64,000 bases of DNA from Streptomyces barkulensis (GCF_002843305.1 NZ_PGSG01000119.1:1-64000), one strand, 5' to 3'. Positions 50,312 through 61,269 are shown, numbered from the stretch's first letter. The notes: generated by a model not told the origin, from the sequence alone. A program made the numbers and translations.

Positions 50312-51723
50312 CAGCGGGCTGCTCCTTGCTGGATGGCTTCCGCCAGGGCCGCGGGGACGTCCGGCACGCTCCGGTGTACCCCGTCGCGCACCACATGGCG
50401 ACCACCGACGACCGTGTGGCGTACGTCGGCCGCGGTGGCGGCGAACACGGCCGTCTCCGCCCCCAGCCGGGGCGGCGGCCCGGCGGTGCGCACGGTGTCC
50501 AGGGCGACGGTGGCGAAGTCGGCGAGCCGGCCCGCCTCCAGCCGTCCCGCCTCCGGCCAGCCGATGGCCGCCTGACCGAACTCGGTTGCGGCACGCAGTA
50601 GTTGAGAGGCCGTCCAGTGGCCGCGGGCGCGGGTGCGCAGCCGCTCGTCCAGTTCCATCGCGCGGGCCTCCTCCAGCAGGTCGATCACGGCGTGGCTGTC
50701 GCTGCCCAGGCACAGCGGCGAGCCCGCCCGCATCAGCGCGGCGGCCGGGCCGATGCCGTCGGCGAGGTCGCGTTCGGTGGTGGGGCACATGCACACCCGG
50801 GTGCCGGAGTCTCCCAGGAGGACGATGTCGGCGTCGGTGAGGTGGGTGGCGTGGACGGCGGTGGTGCGGGGGCCGAGCACGCCGTGGTCGGCCAGCAGCC
50901 GGGTGGGGGTGCGGCCGTGGACGGCCAGACAGGCGTCGTTCTCGGCGGGCTGCTCGGAGAGGTGGACGTGCAGGGGCGCGTCCCGCTCCCGGGCCCAGTC
51001 GGCGACGGCGGCCAGTTCGGCGGCGGGCACGGCGCGCGCCGAGTGGATCGCGGCGCCCACGCGGGCCCGGTCGCCCGGCGGCCGCAGGGCCGCGGCCCGC
51101 TCGGCCCAGGCGGCGGCACTGCCGTCGCCGAAGCGGAGCTGGTGGCGGTCCAGGGCGCCGCCGCGGCGGGCGGACAGGAGGCCGGAGGCCAGGTAGCAGG
51201 TGTCGAGGAGGGTGATGCGGATGCCGGCCTCGGCGGCCGCCGCCATCAGGGCGTGCCCCATGGCGTTGGGGTCCTCGTAGGGGGTGCCGCCGGGGGCGTG
51301 GTGCAGGTAGTGGAACTCGCCGACGGCCGTGATGCCGGCCAGCGCCATCTCGGCGTACACGGCGCGGGCCAGGGCGAAGTAGCTGTCGGGGGTGAGGCGG
51401 TCGGCGACGGAGTACATCACCTGCCGCCATGTCCAGAACGTGCCGGAGCCGATCTGCACGGTGCCGCGCAGGGCGCGGTGGAAGGCGTGGGAGTGCGCGT
51501 TGGCCAGGCCGGGGACGGTCAGGCCGCGCAGCGGCTCGGCGCCGGGCGGCGGGGCGGGCTCCCCGGTGCGCACGGCGGTGATCCGGCCTCCGGCCGTCCC
51601 GATCACCGTGCCGGGCTCGACGGTGCCGCCGATCCAGGCGTACTCGGCCCAGTACACGGCCTCGGGGGGCGGTGCGTCGGGGGCCGGGGCGTCGGGGGTC
51701 AGGGCGTCGGGGGTCAGGGACAC
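50311..51723 (-). CDS. hutF: Formimidoylglutamate deiminase
   Basis: HutF deiminates N-formimino-L-glutamate to N-formyl-L-glutamate, the five-step variant of histidine degradation. The 470-residue protein has VPGLANAHSHAFHRALRG (metal histidines) and FHYLHHAPGGTPYEDPN, HVHLSEQPAENDACL and LCLGSDSHAVIDLLEEAR, all hutF-type amidohydrolase blocks. The GTG start at 51723 gives an Ala/Pro/Asp repeat tail (residues 4-20). Its start overlaps the M20 gene by 10 bp, and its stop overlaps hutI by one base. Its presence predicts that N-formylglutamate must be hydrolysed next. Confidence 0.95.
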   Translation of the reverse strand: MSLTPDALTPDAPAPDAPPPEAVYWAEYAWIGGTVEPGTVIGTAGGRITAVRTGEPAPPPGAEPLRGLTVPGLANAHSHAFHRALRGTVQIGSGTFWTWRQVMYSVADRLTPDSYFALARAVYAEMALAGITAVGEFHYLHHAPGGTPYEDPNAMGHALMAAAAEAGIRITLLDTCYLASGLLSARRGGALDRHQLRFGDGSAAAWAERAAALRPPGDRARVGAAIHSARAVPAAELAAVADWARERDAPLHVHLSEQPAENDACLAVHGRTPTRLLADHGVLGPRTTAVHATHLTDADIVLLGDSGTRVCMCPTTERDLADGIGPAAALMRAGSPLCLGSDSHAVIDLLEEARAMELDERLRTRARGHWTASQLLRAATEFGQAAIGWPEAGRLEAGRLADFATVALDTVRTAGPPPRLGAETAVFAATAADVRHTVVGGRHVVRDGVHRSVPDVPAALAEAIQQGAAR

Positions 51724-52975
51724 GCCAGGTCCTCCAGCACGTCGGCCAGTGCCCGCACCCCGGCGACGCAGTCGTCCTCCTCGGCCGACTCGGCGGGCGA
51801 GTGCGAGACGCCGGTGGGGTTGCGTACGAAGAGCATGGCGGTGGGGATCTCGGCGGAGAGGATCCCCGCGTCGTGCCCCGCGCCGGTGGGCAGCACGGGC
51901 GCGCCGCCGAGCCGGGCCGCGATGCGGTCGCGCAGCCCGTGGGCGAACTCCACCACGGGCGTGGCGGACTCCCGGGTGACGGCCACCCGCACGCCGTCGC
52001 GCGCGCCGCGCTCGGCGGCCGAGCGTTCGATCTCGGCGACGACGGCGGCCAGGGTCTCCTCGTCGGGGGCGCGGGAGTCGAGCCAGCCGTGCACCAGGGA
52101 GGCGATGGCGTTGACGCCGTTCGGCTCGACGGCGACCTTGCCGAAGGTGGCCAGCGCCCCGGCCAGCCGGGCCTTCTTCCGGGCGGCCAGGACGGTGTTG
52201 GCGTAGGTGAGCATCGGGTCGCGGCGGTCCTCCAGGCGGGTGGTCCCGGCGTGGTTGGCCTCGCCGTGGAAGTCGAACCGCCAGCGGCCGTGCGGCCAGA
52301 TCGCGGAGGCGACGCCCACCGCGCGCCCGGCGGCGGGCGCGCCGGCCGCGCCGGGCGGCGCGTCCTCAGCGGCGAGGTTGCGGCCCTGCTCGATGTGGAG
52401 CTCGACGAACGCGCCGATACGGGCGAGCCGTTCGGGGTCGGGCCCGATCGCTTCGGGATCGTGCCCGGCGCGCTCCATGGCCCGCGGCAGCGAGACGCCG
52501 TCGTCGTCGCGCAGCTCCCGGGCCTGCTCGGCGGTGAGCTGTCCGGCGGCCAGCCGGGAGCCGACGCAGGCGAGGCCGAAGCGGGCGCCCTCCTCGTCGG
52601 CGAAGTTGACCACGGCCAGCGGCCGGGCCGGGCGCGCTCCCCTGCCATGCAGCTCGTCGAGGGCGGCGAAGGCCGACACCACGCCCAGCGGTCCGTCGAA
52701 GGCTCCGCCGTCGGGCACGGAGTCCAGGTGCGAGCCGGTCACCACGGCGTTCCCGGCGTTCCCGGCAGCCCCGTCGGGGCCTTCCAGCCAGGCCCACTGG
52801 TTGCCGTTGCGGTCCGTCTCGTAGGCCAGTGCGCGTGCCTCGGCCTGCTCACGGAACCACGCCCGGCACTCGGCGTCCGCCCCGGTCCAGGCGTGGCGCC
52901 GGTAGCCGCCGGTGGCCGCCGACCGTCCGACGGGCAGCAGCTCCCGCCACATCCGGTGGAAGGAGGCGCCCGGCC

Positions 52976-52979
<4 letters not shown>
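51714..52979 (-). CDS. M20-family amidohydrolase (allantoate amidohydrolase-like)
   Basis: This 421-residue enzyme has the M20/hydantoinase-carbamoylase metal motifs TGSHLDSVPDGGAFDGPLG, VNFADEEGARFG, ELHIEQGRNL and TGAGHDAGILSAEIPT. Database style would call it allantoate amidohydrolase, but its place between hutU and hutF, with 4-bp and 10-bp overlaps, argues for the missing hut step. That step is hydrolysis of N-formyl-L-glutamate to glutamate and formate, normally done by HutG. No other HutG candidate is in the operon. This substrate assignment is inference. Confidence 0.85.
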
Positions 52980-54709
<1,730 letters not shown>

Positions 54710-54747
54710 GGTCCCCTGCCTCCGGATGTGAATTGGTTACTACATCA

Positions 54748-54775
54748 ACTCTATGCACTGAATAGAACTAGTCAA
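54748..54775 (-). promoter_or_regulatory. Probable hut operon promoter with palindromic operator
   Basis: On the minus strand TTGACT (54770-54775) and TAGAGT (54748-54753) are separated by 16 nt. Between them lies the near-palindrome CTATTCAGTGCATAG (54751-54765 on the plus coordinates), with 12 of 14 pairing positions. A regulator bound there would block RNA polymerase. The sequence is clearly more AT-rich than its surroundings. The same region must drive the divergent PLP gene. Confidence 0.6.
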
Positions 54776-54820
54776 CGGGTGGTGTCGTCCGCCTGCTCCG
54801 GCCGTGTTTGTCTTGTGTCC

Positions 54821-56368
54821 ATGGCCTACACGCACCACGCCGCCGTCCAGCCGGAGTCCCCCGCGGCCCCGGACCCCGCCGAGACCCCCGGCGACCCCGG
54901 CGCCTGCGGGAGCCCGCGGGCCGCCGCGGCCGTCGCCCGCCGCGACGCCGCCGTACGGGCCGCCGTCGCCCGCGGGCTGCTCTCCGACGAGCACCCGGTC
55001 GCGGCCCTGCTGGACGTGGCGTCCGTACGGGAGACGGCCGCGGCCCTGCACGCGGCCTTCGACGAGGTGACGGCCCCCGGCCAGCCGGTGCTGCACTCCT
55101 TCGCGGTGAAGGCGTCCTCCCTGGTCCCCGTGCTGCGGCTGCTCGCCGACTGCGGGCTGGGCTGCGAGGTCGCCAGCCCCGGCGAGCTGGCCCTGGCCCG
55201 GGCCGCCGGGGTCGGGCCGGAGAGCATCGTCCTGGACTCGCCCGCCAAGACCGCCGGCGAGCTGCGCGAGGCCCTGGAGCTGGGCATCGCGCTCAACGCC
55301 GACAACCGCCAGGAGCTGGAGCGCCTGGACGCCCTGATGGCCCCCGGGGCCCTGCCCTCCCTCCCCGGGGGCCGGTCCGCCTCGCCGGTCGGCCTGCGCG
55401 TCAACCCGCAGCTCGGCGGCGGCAGCATCGGCGCGATGAGCACCGCGACGGCCACCTCGAAGTTCGGGTTCGCCCTCCAGGACGAGGGGGCGCGCGAGTT
55501 CGTCGTACGCGCCTGCGTGGAGCGTCCCTGGATCACCCGGCTGCACTGCCACGTCGGCTCCCAGGGCATGCCGCTGGAGAAGATGGCCGCGGGCGTGGCC
55601 GCCACCTACGAGCTGGCCGAGGAGATCAACCGGGCCGCCGGGGAACGGCGGATCGACACCCTCGACATCGGCGGCGGCCTCCCGGTCAACTTCGACTCCG
55701 AGGAGGTCTCCCCCACCTTCGCCGAGTACGCCCGGCTGCTGCGCGACACCGTCCCCGGCCTGTTCGACGGGCGCTACGGGCTGGTCACCGAGTTCGGGCG
55801 GTCGGTGCTGGCCAAGTGCGGGCTGGTGCTGGCCCTGGTGGAGTACGCCAAGAGCTCCGGGGGCCGTCCGATAGCGGTCACCCACGCGGGCGCCCAGGTC
55901 GCCGTGCGGACGGTCTTCGCGCCCGAGGCGTGGCCGCTGCGGGTCGCCGCCTACGACGGGCTGGGCCGGCCCAAGCGGGGCGCGCCCGTGGTGCAGGACA
56001 TCGCCGGGCCCTGCTGCTTCGCCGGCGACCTCGTGGCGCGCGGCCGGGAACTGCCGGAGCTGGCCTCCGGCGATCTGGTGGCGCTGCTGGACACGGGGGC
56101 GTACTACTTCTCCACCCCGTTCGACTACAACAGCCTGCCCAGGCCGGGCGTGTACGGCTTCACCACCGGGGACACCGCGAGCGCCGCGGCGGGCGGGGCG
56201 GACGGGACGGGCGGGGCGGACGGCGAAGACGGTGACATCGACGGCGACATCGACATCGACATCGACGCCGTGCGCTTCGCGACCGTACGCCCGCCCCAGA
56301 CCCTCGACGACCTCGTCGCCGCGTCCGGCGGCGCTCAGCGCGACGCGCTCACCGCGCCGCGGCCGTGA
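54821..56368 (+). CDS. Fold-type III PLP-dependent decarboxylase family protein
   Basis: This 515-residue protein resembles ornithine/diaminopimelate decarboxylases. The PLP-lysine segment is HSFAVKASSLVPVLRLL, with RLHCHVGSQGMPLEKM and the phosphate-binding DIGGGLPVNFDSEE. The C-terminal beta domain contains DIAGPCCFAGDLV, the decarboxylase-type Cys loop. The substrate is unknown; it is not an obvious LysA because the substrate-binding region differs. It is divergent from hutU across 111 bp, so a shared regulator is plausible. An acidic Asp-Ile-Asp-Gly repeat (about residues 465-485) sits near the end. Ribosome binding is weak at the chosen ATG. Confidence 0.85.
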   Translation: MAYTHHAAVQPESPAAPDPAETPGDPGACGSPRAAAAVARRDAAVRAAVARGLLSDEHPVAALLDVASVRETAAALHAAFDEVTAPGQPVLHSFAVKASSLVPVLRLLADCGLGCEVASPGELALARAAGVGPESIVLDSPAKTAGELREALELGIALNADNRQELERLDALMAPGALPSLPGGRSASPVGLRVNPQLGGGSIGAMSTATATSKFGFALQDEGAREFVVRACVERPWITRLHCHVGSQGMPLEKMAAGVAATYELAEEINRAAGERRIDTLDIGGGLPVNFDSEEVSPTFAEYARLLRDTVPGLFDGRYGLVTEFGRSVLAKCGLVLALVEYAKSSGGRPIAVTHAGAQVAVRTVFAPEAWPLRVAAYDGLGRPKRGAPVVQDIAGPCCFAGDLVARGRELPELASGDLVALLDTGAYYFSTPFDYNSLPRPGVYGFTTGDTASAAAGGADGTGGADGEDGDIDGDIDIDIDAVRFATVRPPQTLDDLVAASGGAQRDALTAPRP

Positions 56369-56975
56369 CCCGCGCCCGGGGGCGGCGCTCCCGGGCGGCG
56401 CCCGGCACCGGGGTCCGGCGGCGGGCGCCGCCCGGCGCGGCGTCCCCGGCCAGCGGGCCGGTGGTCATCCAGCCGCGCACGTCCTTGCGGGACGGGCTGC
56501 GCCCGTCCGCCCACTCCGGGCGCACCCACAGCAGCTTCTCGTTGCGCCGCTCCCAGCGGCCCAGCCACACCGCCTTGGCCCACAGCCCCGCGCCGGCCCC
56601 GGCCAGCAGCAGGCCGCCGGCGGCCGGGGCGGCCAGGGACGATGCCACGGCGGCCAGGAAGGCGGCGACCAGCCACCAGCGGCGCCCGCGCAGCCAGGCG
56701 CGCACGGTCACCGCCCGGTCGTGGAGCACCACCCACTTGCCCGCCGCGGTCGACGCCTTGATCAGCCCGGTGCAGCGTCGGCGGCGTGCCAGAAAGGCCG
56801 CGGCGGCCGCCACGGCGAAGAGCGCGGCCCCGCCCAGGATCCCGACGCGCCGCCCGGTCAGCCCCGGCACCGCCAGGCCGACGCCCGCGGCCGCAAGGCC
56901 GGTCCACCACAGCGCGGTGCCCGCAGTCCGCGTGTACACCGCGACCCTCGCCAGCGCGTACGCTCCCCGTCCCAC
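56349..56975 (-). CDS. Hypothetical membrane protein
   Basis: I do not recognise this 208-residue protein. It starts with GTG at 56975 (VGRGAYALARVAVYTRTAGT), with GAGGAGGG 5 nt upstream, an excellent ribosome binding site. Predicted TM segments lie at about 20-38, 45-63, 96-117 and 120-137. Basic regions and a Trp-rich segment (LRGRRWWL) sit between them. The C-terminus is Arg/Pro/Ala-rich. It is preceded by the RpiR gene on the same strand. Its 3' end overlaps the PLP gene by 20 bp, tail to tail. No homologue is known to me. Confidence 0.7.
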   Translation of the reverse strand: MGRGAYALARVAVYTRTAGTALWWTGLAAAGVGLAVPGLTGRRVGILGGAALFAVAAAAAFLARRRRCTGLIKASTAAGKWVVLHDRAVTVRAWLRGRRWWLVAAFLAAVASSLAAPAAGGLLLAGAGAGLWAKAVWLGRWERRNEKLLWVRPEWADGRSPSRKDVRGWMTTGPLAGDAAPGGARRRTPVPGAARERRPRARVTAAAR

Positions 56976-57135
56976 GACAGCCCTCCTCGTTCCTTCCGGC
57001 GACGTTCTCCGTTCGGCTGTGTGCCGCCACCGCGTCACCGCGTGACGGCTCGCTCGGTGCGAAAGCGTACTGAGGGATGATGAGATTCGCCTGAGAGAGC
57101 GGCGGATCCGGTCCGGTTTCCGGCGAAATCGCCCG

Positions 57136-57165
57136 GGCCCCGGCCGGCCCCGATCGGCCGGGGCC
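57136..57165. terminator. Hairpin terminator after the RpiR gene, 11-bp stem
   Basis: The arms 57136-57146 and 57155-57165 pair perfectly around an 8-nt loop, right after the RpiR stop codon on the minus strand. Confidence 0.75.
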
Positions 57166-57167
57166 GG

Positions 57168-58037
57168 TCATTCGGCGAACAGGCCCCGCCGGGCGGCGCG
57201 CGCGTCGAACTCCTCCAGCCGGGCCTGCGCGTCGGGCAGTTCGTCGCACATCGCCTCCAGCAGCACCCGTCCCAGCATCATGGGCGAGCAGGCGGTGTCG
57301 AAGGACAGCGTGGTCCCGACGGCGGCGGGCAGCAGCAGGTCGCCGGGGCGGGCGACGGGCGCGAAGACACTGTCGGCGACGGTGACGATCCGCAGCCCGG
57401 CCTCCCGGGCGTGCTCCAGCGCCGCCACCGTCTCGCGCGGATGGCGGGGCAGCGCGAAGCACAGCAGCGCGCTCGCCCCGGCCCGCACCGCGGCGTCGAG
57501 GCGGTCGTCCAGCATCGAGCCGCCCTCGTCCAGCAGCCGTACGTCCGGGTGCACCTTGGCGGCGAAGTACGCGAAGCCGCGGGCCTGCGCGGCGGCGGCC
57601 CGCAGTCCCAGGACGGGCAGCGGCCGGGAGGCGGCCAGCAGCCGCCCGGCCTCGGAGACGGGGGCCGGGTCGGCCAGCAGGGCCGCGAGCTGCCGCAGAT
57701 GCTCGATCTCGGCGCGCACGGCCTGCTGGTACGCGTTGCCCTCCGCGCCGCCGTCGTCCTCCCCGGTCCCGGGGGCGCCGCCCGCCGAGGGCGCCGGCAG
57801 GGCCTCGCGCAGGTGCCTGCGCAGCGCCGGGTAGCCGTCGAAGCCCAGTGCCACGGCGAAGCGGGTCACCGACGGCTGGCTGACACCGGCCAGCTCCGCC
57901 AGCTCCACGCTGGACAGGAACGGGGCGTCGTCCGCGCGCCGCACCATGCAGTGGGCGATCCGCCGCTGGGTGGGGGTCAGCCGGTGCCCCTCGAACATCC
58001 TCAGCAGCCGCGCGCCCGCACCGCTCACCGTGCCCAC
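57168..58037 (-). CDS. MurR/RpiR family transcriptional regulator
   Basis: This 289-residue regulator has an N-terminal HTH_6 domain (LTPTQRRIAHCMVR, ELAELAGVSQPSVTRFAVAL) and a C-terminal SIS sugar-phosphate-binding domain (LPVLGLRAAAAQARGFAYF, ASALLCFALPRHPRETVAAL). A Gly/Asp/Glu-rich linker of about 30 residues joins them. The GTG at 58037 is used; a GTG three codons later is possible. It could regulate nearby hut, PLP or envelope-sugar genes. The ligand-binding domain suggests a phosphosugar, but amino-acid-responsive members also exist. Confidence 0.9.
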   Translation of the reverse strand: MGTVSGAGARLLRMFEGHRLTPTQRRIAHCMVRRADDAPFLSSVELAELAGVSQPSVTRFAVALGFDGYPALRRHLREALPAPSAGGAPGTGEDDGGAEGNAYQQAVRAEIEHLRQLAALLADPAPVSEAGRLLAASRPLPVLGLRAAAAQARGFAYFAAKVHPDVRLLDEGGSMLDDRLDAAVRAGASALLCFALPRHPRETVAALEHAREAGLRIVTVADSVFAPVARPGDLLLPAAVGTTLSFDTACSPMMLGRVLLEAMCDELPDAQARLEEFDARAARRGLFAE

Positions 58038-58521
58038 CTGCCCCTCTGCCCCCTCTTCAGGGCCCTCCTGCTCCGCATAAGCCTATTCAGTATCGGCCCC
58101 GCCCCGCCCTCCCGGGGCGGGAGCGCGGGCACCCGGGGCCTGGGCCGCGGTGGGGCGGTGGGGCGGTGGGTGCCGGGGGCCGCGGAACGGAACGGGTCCG
58201 GCCCACAAGAACAGGAAGGACAGGAAGGACAGGAAGAACAGGAAGGACCGGCAGGCGGGAACACCGCGCCCCGCCGCACGAGGGGCCACACCGGGGGCTC
58301 GCGGGGGTTCCGCGCGGGGACCGCCGCACCCCGGTGCGTACACCTGCGTACACCGGGGCCGGGACGACGGCGGTCCCCGCGAGGACGCGCGGCCGGGCCT
58401 GGCCCGCGTCCCGGGCGCCGGGAGGAGTCCGGGAGCCGCTCCGGAAGTCCTCCGCGCCGTTGGACACCACCGTGCCCGACGGGTGTTAACCGCGTTTTTC
58501 CGGACCGTGACGGCCCGGTAC
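58038..58521. other. Intergenic region between the RpiR and CBS genes
   Basis: This gap of 484 bp lies between two minus-strand genes. It holds four 9-bp ACAGGAAGG/A repeats (58211-58246) and the short inverted repeat GTTAACC near 58486. No clear terminator or promoter stands out and no gene looks real. Confidence 0.5.
58211..58246. repeat. Four tandem 9-bp purine-rich repeats
   Basis: The unit ACAGGAAGG occurs four times (one copy reads ACAGGAAGA), spanning 58211-58246 in non-coding DNA upstream of the RpiR gene. Confidence 0.9.
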
Positions 58522-59931
58522 CTACTCCGCCGCGCCGCTTGCGGCCCCGGTGCCCCGGGCGAGGAAGGCCAGCAGGTCCTGGCGGCTGACCACTCCGGTC
58601 GGCTTGCCCTCCACCAGCACGATCGCCGCGTCGGCCCCCTCCAGCACCGCCATCAGGTCGGCGACCGGCTCGCCCGAGCCGACCTGCGGCAGCGGCGCGC
58701 TCATATGGGCCTCCAGCGGGTCCTCCAGCTTGGCGCGCCCGGCGAACAGCGCGTCCAGCAGGTCGCGTTCGACGATCGAGCCGACGACCTCGGCCGCCAT
58801 CACGTCCGGGTGCCCGGCTCCGGGCTTGACCACGGGCATCTGCGAGACGCCGTACTCGCGCAGCACCTCGACGGCCTCCCCGACCGTCTCCTCGGGATGC
58901 ATGTGGACCAGCGAGGGCAGCCCGCCGTCCTTGCGGCGCAGCACGTCGCCGACGCGGGCCTGGGTGGGTTCGCCCTCCTCCAGGAAGCCGTAGTCCGCCA
59001 TCCACTCGTCGTTGAAGATCTTCGAGAGGTAGCCGCGCCCGCCGTCCGGCAGCAGGACGACGACCGTGTCGTCCTCCCCGAGGCCCTCGGCCACGCGCAG
59101 CGCCGCGACCACGGCCATCCCGCAGGAGCCGCCGACCAGCAGGCCCTCCTCACGGGCCAGCCGCCGCGTCATCCGGAAGGAGTCCTTGTCGGAGACGGCG
59201 ACGATCTCGTCCGTCACCTCGCGGTCGTAGGCGCTGGGCCAGAAGTCCTCGCCGACGCCCTCCACCAGGTAGGGGCGCCCCGAGCCGCCGGAGTACACCG
59301 AGCCCTCCGGGTCGGCGCCGACGATCCGCACCTTTCCGCCGGAGACCTCCTTGAGGTAGCGGCCGGTGCCGCTGATGGTGCCGCCGGTGCCGATGCCGGC
59401 CACGAAGTGGGTGATCCCGCCGTCCGTCTGCTCCCACAGCTCGGGGCCGGTGGTCTCGTAGTGGGAGCGCGGGTTGTCCGGATTGCTGTACTGGTCCGGC
59501 TTCCAGGCGCCCGGCGTCTCGCGCACCAGCCGGTCGGAGACGTTGTAGTAGGAGTCGGGGTGCCCGGGGTCGACCGCGGTGGGGCAGACCACGACCTCGG
59601 CGCCGTATGCGCGCAGCGTGTTGATCTTGTCCGTGGACACCTTGTCCGGGCAGACGAAGATACAGCGATAGCCCTTCTGCTGGGCCACGATCGCCAGCCC
59701 CACCCCGGTGTTGCCGGAGGTGGGCTCGACGATGACGCCGCCCGGCTTCAGCTCGCCGGAGCGTTCGGCCGCCTCGATCATCCGGACTGCGATCCGGTCC
59801 TTCACCGAACCGCCCGGGTTGAAGTACTCGACCTTGGCCAGAACGGTGGCCCGGATCCCCGCCGCCACGTTGTTCAGCTTGACCAGCGGGGTGTTGCCGA
59901 CAAGCTCGATCATCGAATCGTGATACTGCAC
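58522..59931 (-). CDS. cbs: Cystathionine beta-synthase
   Basis: This PLP enzyme condenses serine with homocysteine to cystathionine, the first step of transsulfuration. The 469-residue protein has the PLP lysine (about K44) in GGSVKDRIAVRM, the PLP phosphate loop VEPTSGNTGVGLAIV, and FVAGIGTGGTISGTGRYLKE. Residues from about 335 to 465 are two CBS regulatory domains (MPVVKPGAGHPDVMAAE, AAIVLVEGKPTGVVSRQDLL). There is no haem-binding N-terminus. The GTG at 59931 with GGAG 7 nt upstream is used. It can draw on homocysteine from ahcY at the other end of the window. Confidence 0.94.
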   Translation of the reverse strand: MQYHDSMIELVGNTPLVKLNNVAAGIRATVLAKVEYFNPGGSVKDRIAVRMIEAAERSGELKPGGVIVEPTSGNTGVGLAIVAQQKGYRCIFVCPDKVSTDKINTLRAYGAEVVVCPTAVDPGHPDSYYNVSDRLVRETPGAWKPDQYSNPDNPRSHYETTGPELWEQTDGGITHFVAGIGTGGTISGTGRYLKEVSGGKVRIVGADPEGSVYSGGSGRPYLVEGVGEDFWPSAYDREVTDEIVAVSDKDSFRMTRRLAREEGLLVGGSCGMAVVAALRVAEGLGEDDTVVVLLPDGGRGYLSKIFNDEWMADYGFLEEGEPTQARVGDVLRRKDGGLPSLVHMHPEETVGEAVEVLREYGVSQMPVVKPGAGHPDVMAAEVVGSIVERDLLDALFAGRAKLEDPLEAHMSAPLPQVGSGEPVADLMAVLEGADAAIVLVEGKPTGVVSRQDLLAFLARGTGAASGAAE

Positions 59932-60087
59932 CTGGTTCTCCGCATTCGGGGGCAGTCGCCGTCGCCTGCCCGTACAGCCAGCCTAGGGGGACGCCGGAGC
60001 GGTGTTGACGCGCGTTGCGCAGCACCCTGTACTGGGCATGACACTCATAGTGACGTGCGGGTACCGCGCGCCCCGCGTGCCGGGCAC

Positions 60088-60123
60088 ACGGGGTGCGCGT
60101 ACGGGGTGCGCGTACGGGGTGCG
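60088..60123. repeat. 13-bp tandem repeat in the CBS-GDSL divergent region
   Basis: Two perfect copies of ACGGGGTGCGCGT (60088-60100, 60101-60113) and a partial third (to 60123) lie in the 228-bp gap between the divergent genes. The period is not a multiple of three, so it is not coding. Confidence 0.9.
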
Positions 60124-60159
60124 AGAAGGCTGCGGGGGCGCGGCGGAACGGAGGGACCG

Positions 60160-61269
60160 ATGGCGAGGGCTGTGCCCGGACCGGTGTCCGGGGCGAGAGT
60201 GGCGCGCAGGATCGCGACCGCCGCGGCGTACGGCGGCGGAGGAGCCGGGCTGCTCGGCGGGGCGGCCGTCGGCCTGCTGATGGCCGAGGTACGGCTGGCG
60301 CGGCGCCGGGTGGGCGGGTCGGACGACGTGCCGCCGCCGGCGGACGGGGTGTACGGCACGGCCGTCGCCTCCGCCGGGCCGGGCGCGCAGGCCACACCGC
60401 TGCGGCTGGCGGTGCTCGGCGACTCCACCGCCGCCGGGCAGGGTGTCCACCGGCCGAGGCAGACCCCCGGCGCGCTGCTGGCCGCGGGACTGGCCGCGGT
60501 CGCGGAGCGGCCGGTGCGGCTGCGCAACGTGGCGGTGTCGGGGGCCTGCTCGGACGACCTGGACCGCCAGGTGTCCCGGCTGCTGGAGGACGGCGGCGTC
60601 GACGGCGACGGCGCTCCCGACGTGTGCGTCGTCATGATCGGAGCGAACGACGTCACCCACCGCGTACCGCCCGCCGTCTCGGTGCGGCTGCTGCGGGACG
60701 CGGTGGCGCGGCTGCGGGCGGCCGGGTGCGAGGTCGTGGTGGGCACCTGCCCGGATCTGGGCACGGTCGAGCCGGTCGCCCAGCCCCTGCGCTGGCTGGC
60801 CCGCCGGATGAGCCGCCGGCTCGCGGCGGCCCAGACGGTCGCGGTGGTGGAGCAGGGCGGCCGGACGGTCTCGCTGGGCGACCTGCTCGGCCCGGAGTTC
60901 GAGGCGAACCCGCGGGAGCTGTTCGGCCCCGACAACTACCACCCCTCGGCGGAGGGCTACGCGACCGCCGCCATGGCCTTCCTGCCCACCCTCTGCGCCG
61001 CGCTGGGCCTGTGGCCGGAGGAGCCGGAGGAGCCGGAGGAGGACGAGCGCCCCGGCGGCCCCGCCGACTCCTGTGCCGCACGCCGCGAGGAGGCCCTTCC
61101 CGTCGAGGCCGCCGCGGCGGCCGCGGCGGGCGAGGGCGGCACCGAGGTCTCGGGGGCGCGCGGCCCCCTGGCGCTGCTGCGGCGCCGCCGCCGCAGGCGG
61201 CTGCCGGTGGCCGGGGTGATCGCGGTGGCCGAGCGGCCCGGGGCGCCCGAGCCGGCGGGCGCCGGGTGA
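60160..61269 (+). CDS. Membrane-anchored SGNH/GDSL hydrolase
   Basis: This 369-residue protein starts MARAVPGPVSGARVARRIA. A hydrophobic segment (about 22-42) probably anchors or exports it. The catalytic blocks are LAVLGDSTAAGQGVHRP (Ser), VVMIGANDVTHRV (Asn block) and DNYHPSAEGYATAA (Asp/His). The substrate could be an acyl, acetyl or glycosyl ester in the envelope; it is not predictable. The C-terminal region (about 285-369) is low complexity with Glu/Pro repeats and a RRRRRRR-like run. It is divergent from CBS. Confidence 0.9.
   Translation: MARAVPGPVSGARVARRIATAAAYGGGGAGLLGGAAVGLLMAEVRLARRRVGGSDDVPPPADGVYGTAVASAGPGAQATPLRLAVLGDSTAAGQGVHRPRQTPGALLAAGLAAVAERPVRLRNVAVSGACSDDLDRQVSRLLEDGGVDGDGAPDVCVVMIGANDVTHRVPPAVSVRLLRDAVARLRAAGCEVVVGTCPDLGTVEPVAQPLRWLARRMSRRLAAAQTVAVVEQGGRTVSLGDLLGPEFEANPRELFGPDNYHPSAEGYATAAMAFLPTLCAALGLWPEEPEEPEEDERPGGPADSCAARREEALPVEAAAAAAAGEGGTEVSGARGPLALLRRRRRRRLPVAGVIAVAERPGAPEPAGAG

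Noticed and set aside
49073..52648. A single 1191-codon minus-strand frame spanning hutI, hutF and part of the M20 gene
   Set aside because: Only the final 412 codons (hutI) carry family motifs. The rest is an out-of-frame reading of hutF and the M20 gene, which are intact in their own frames.
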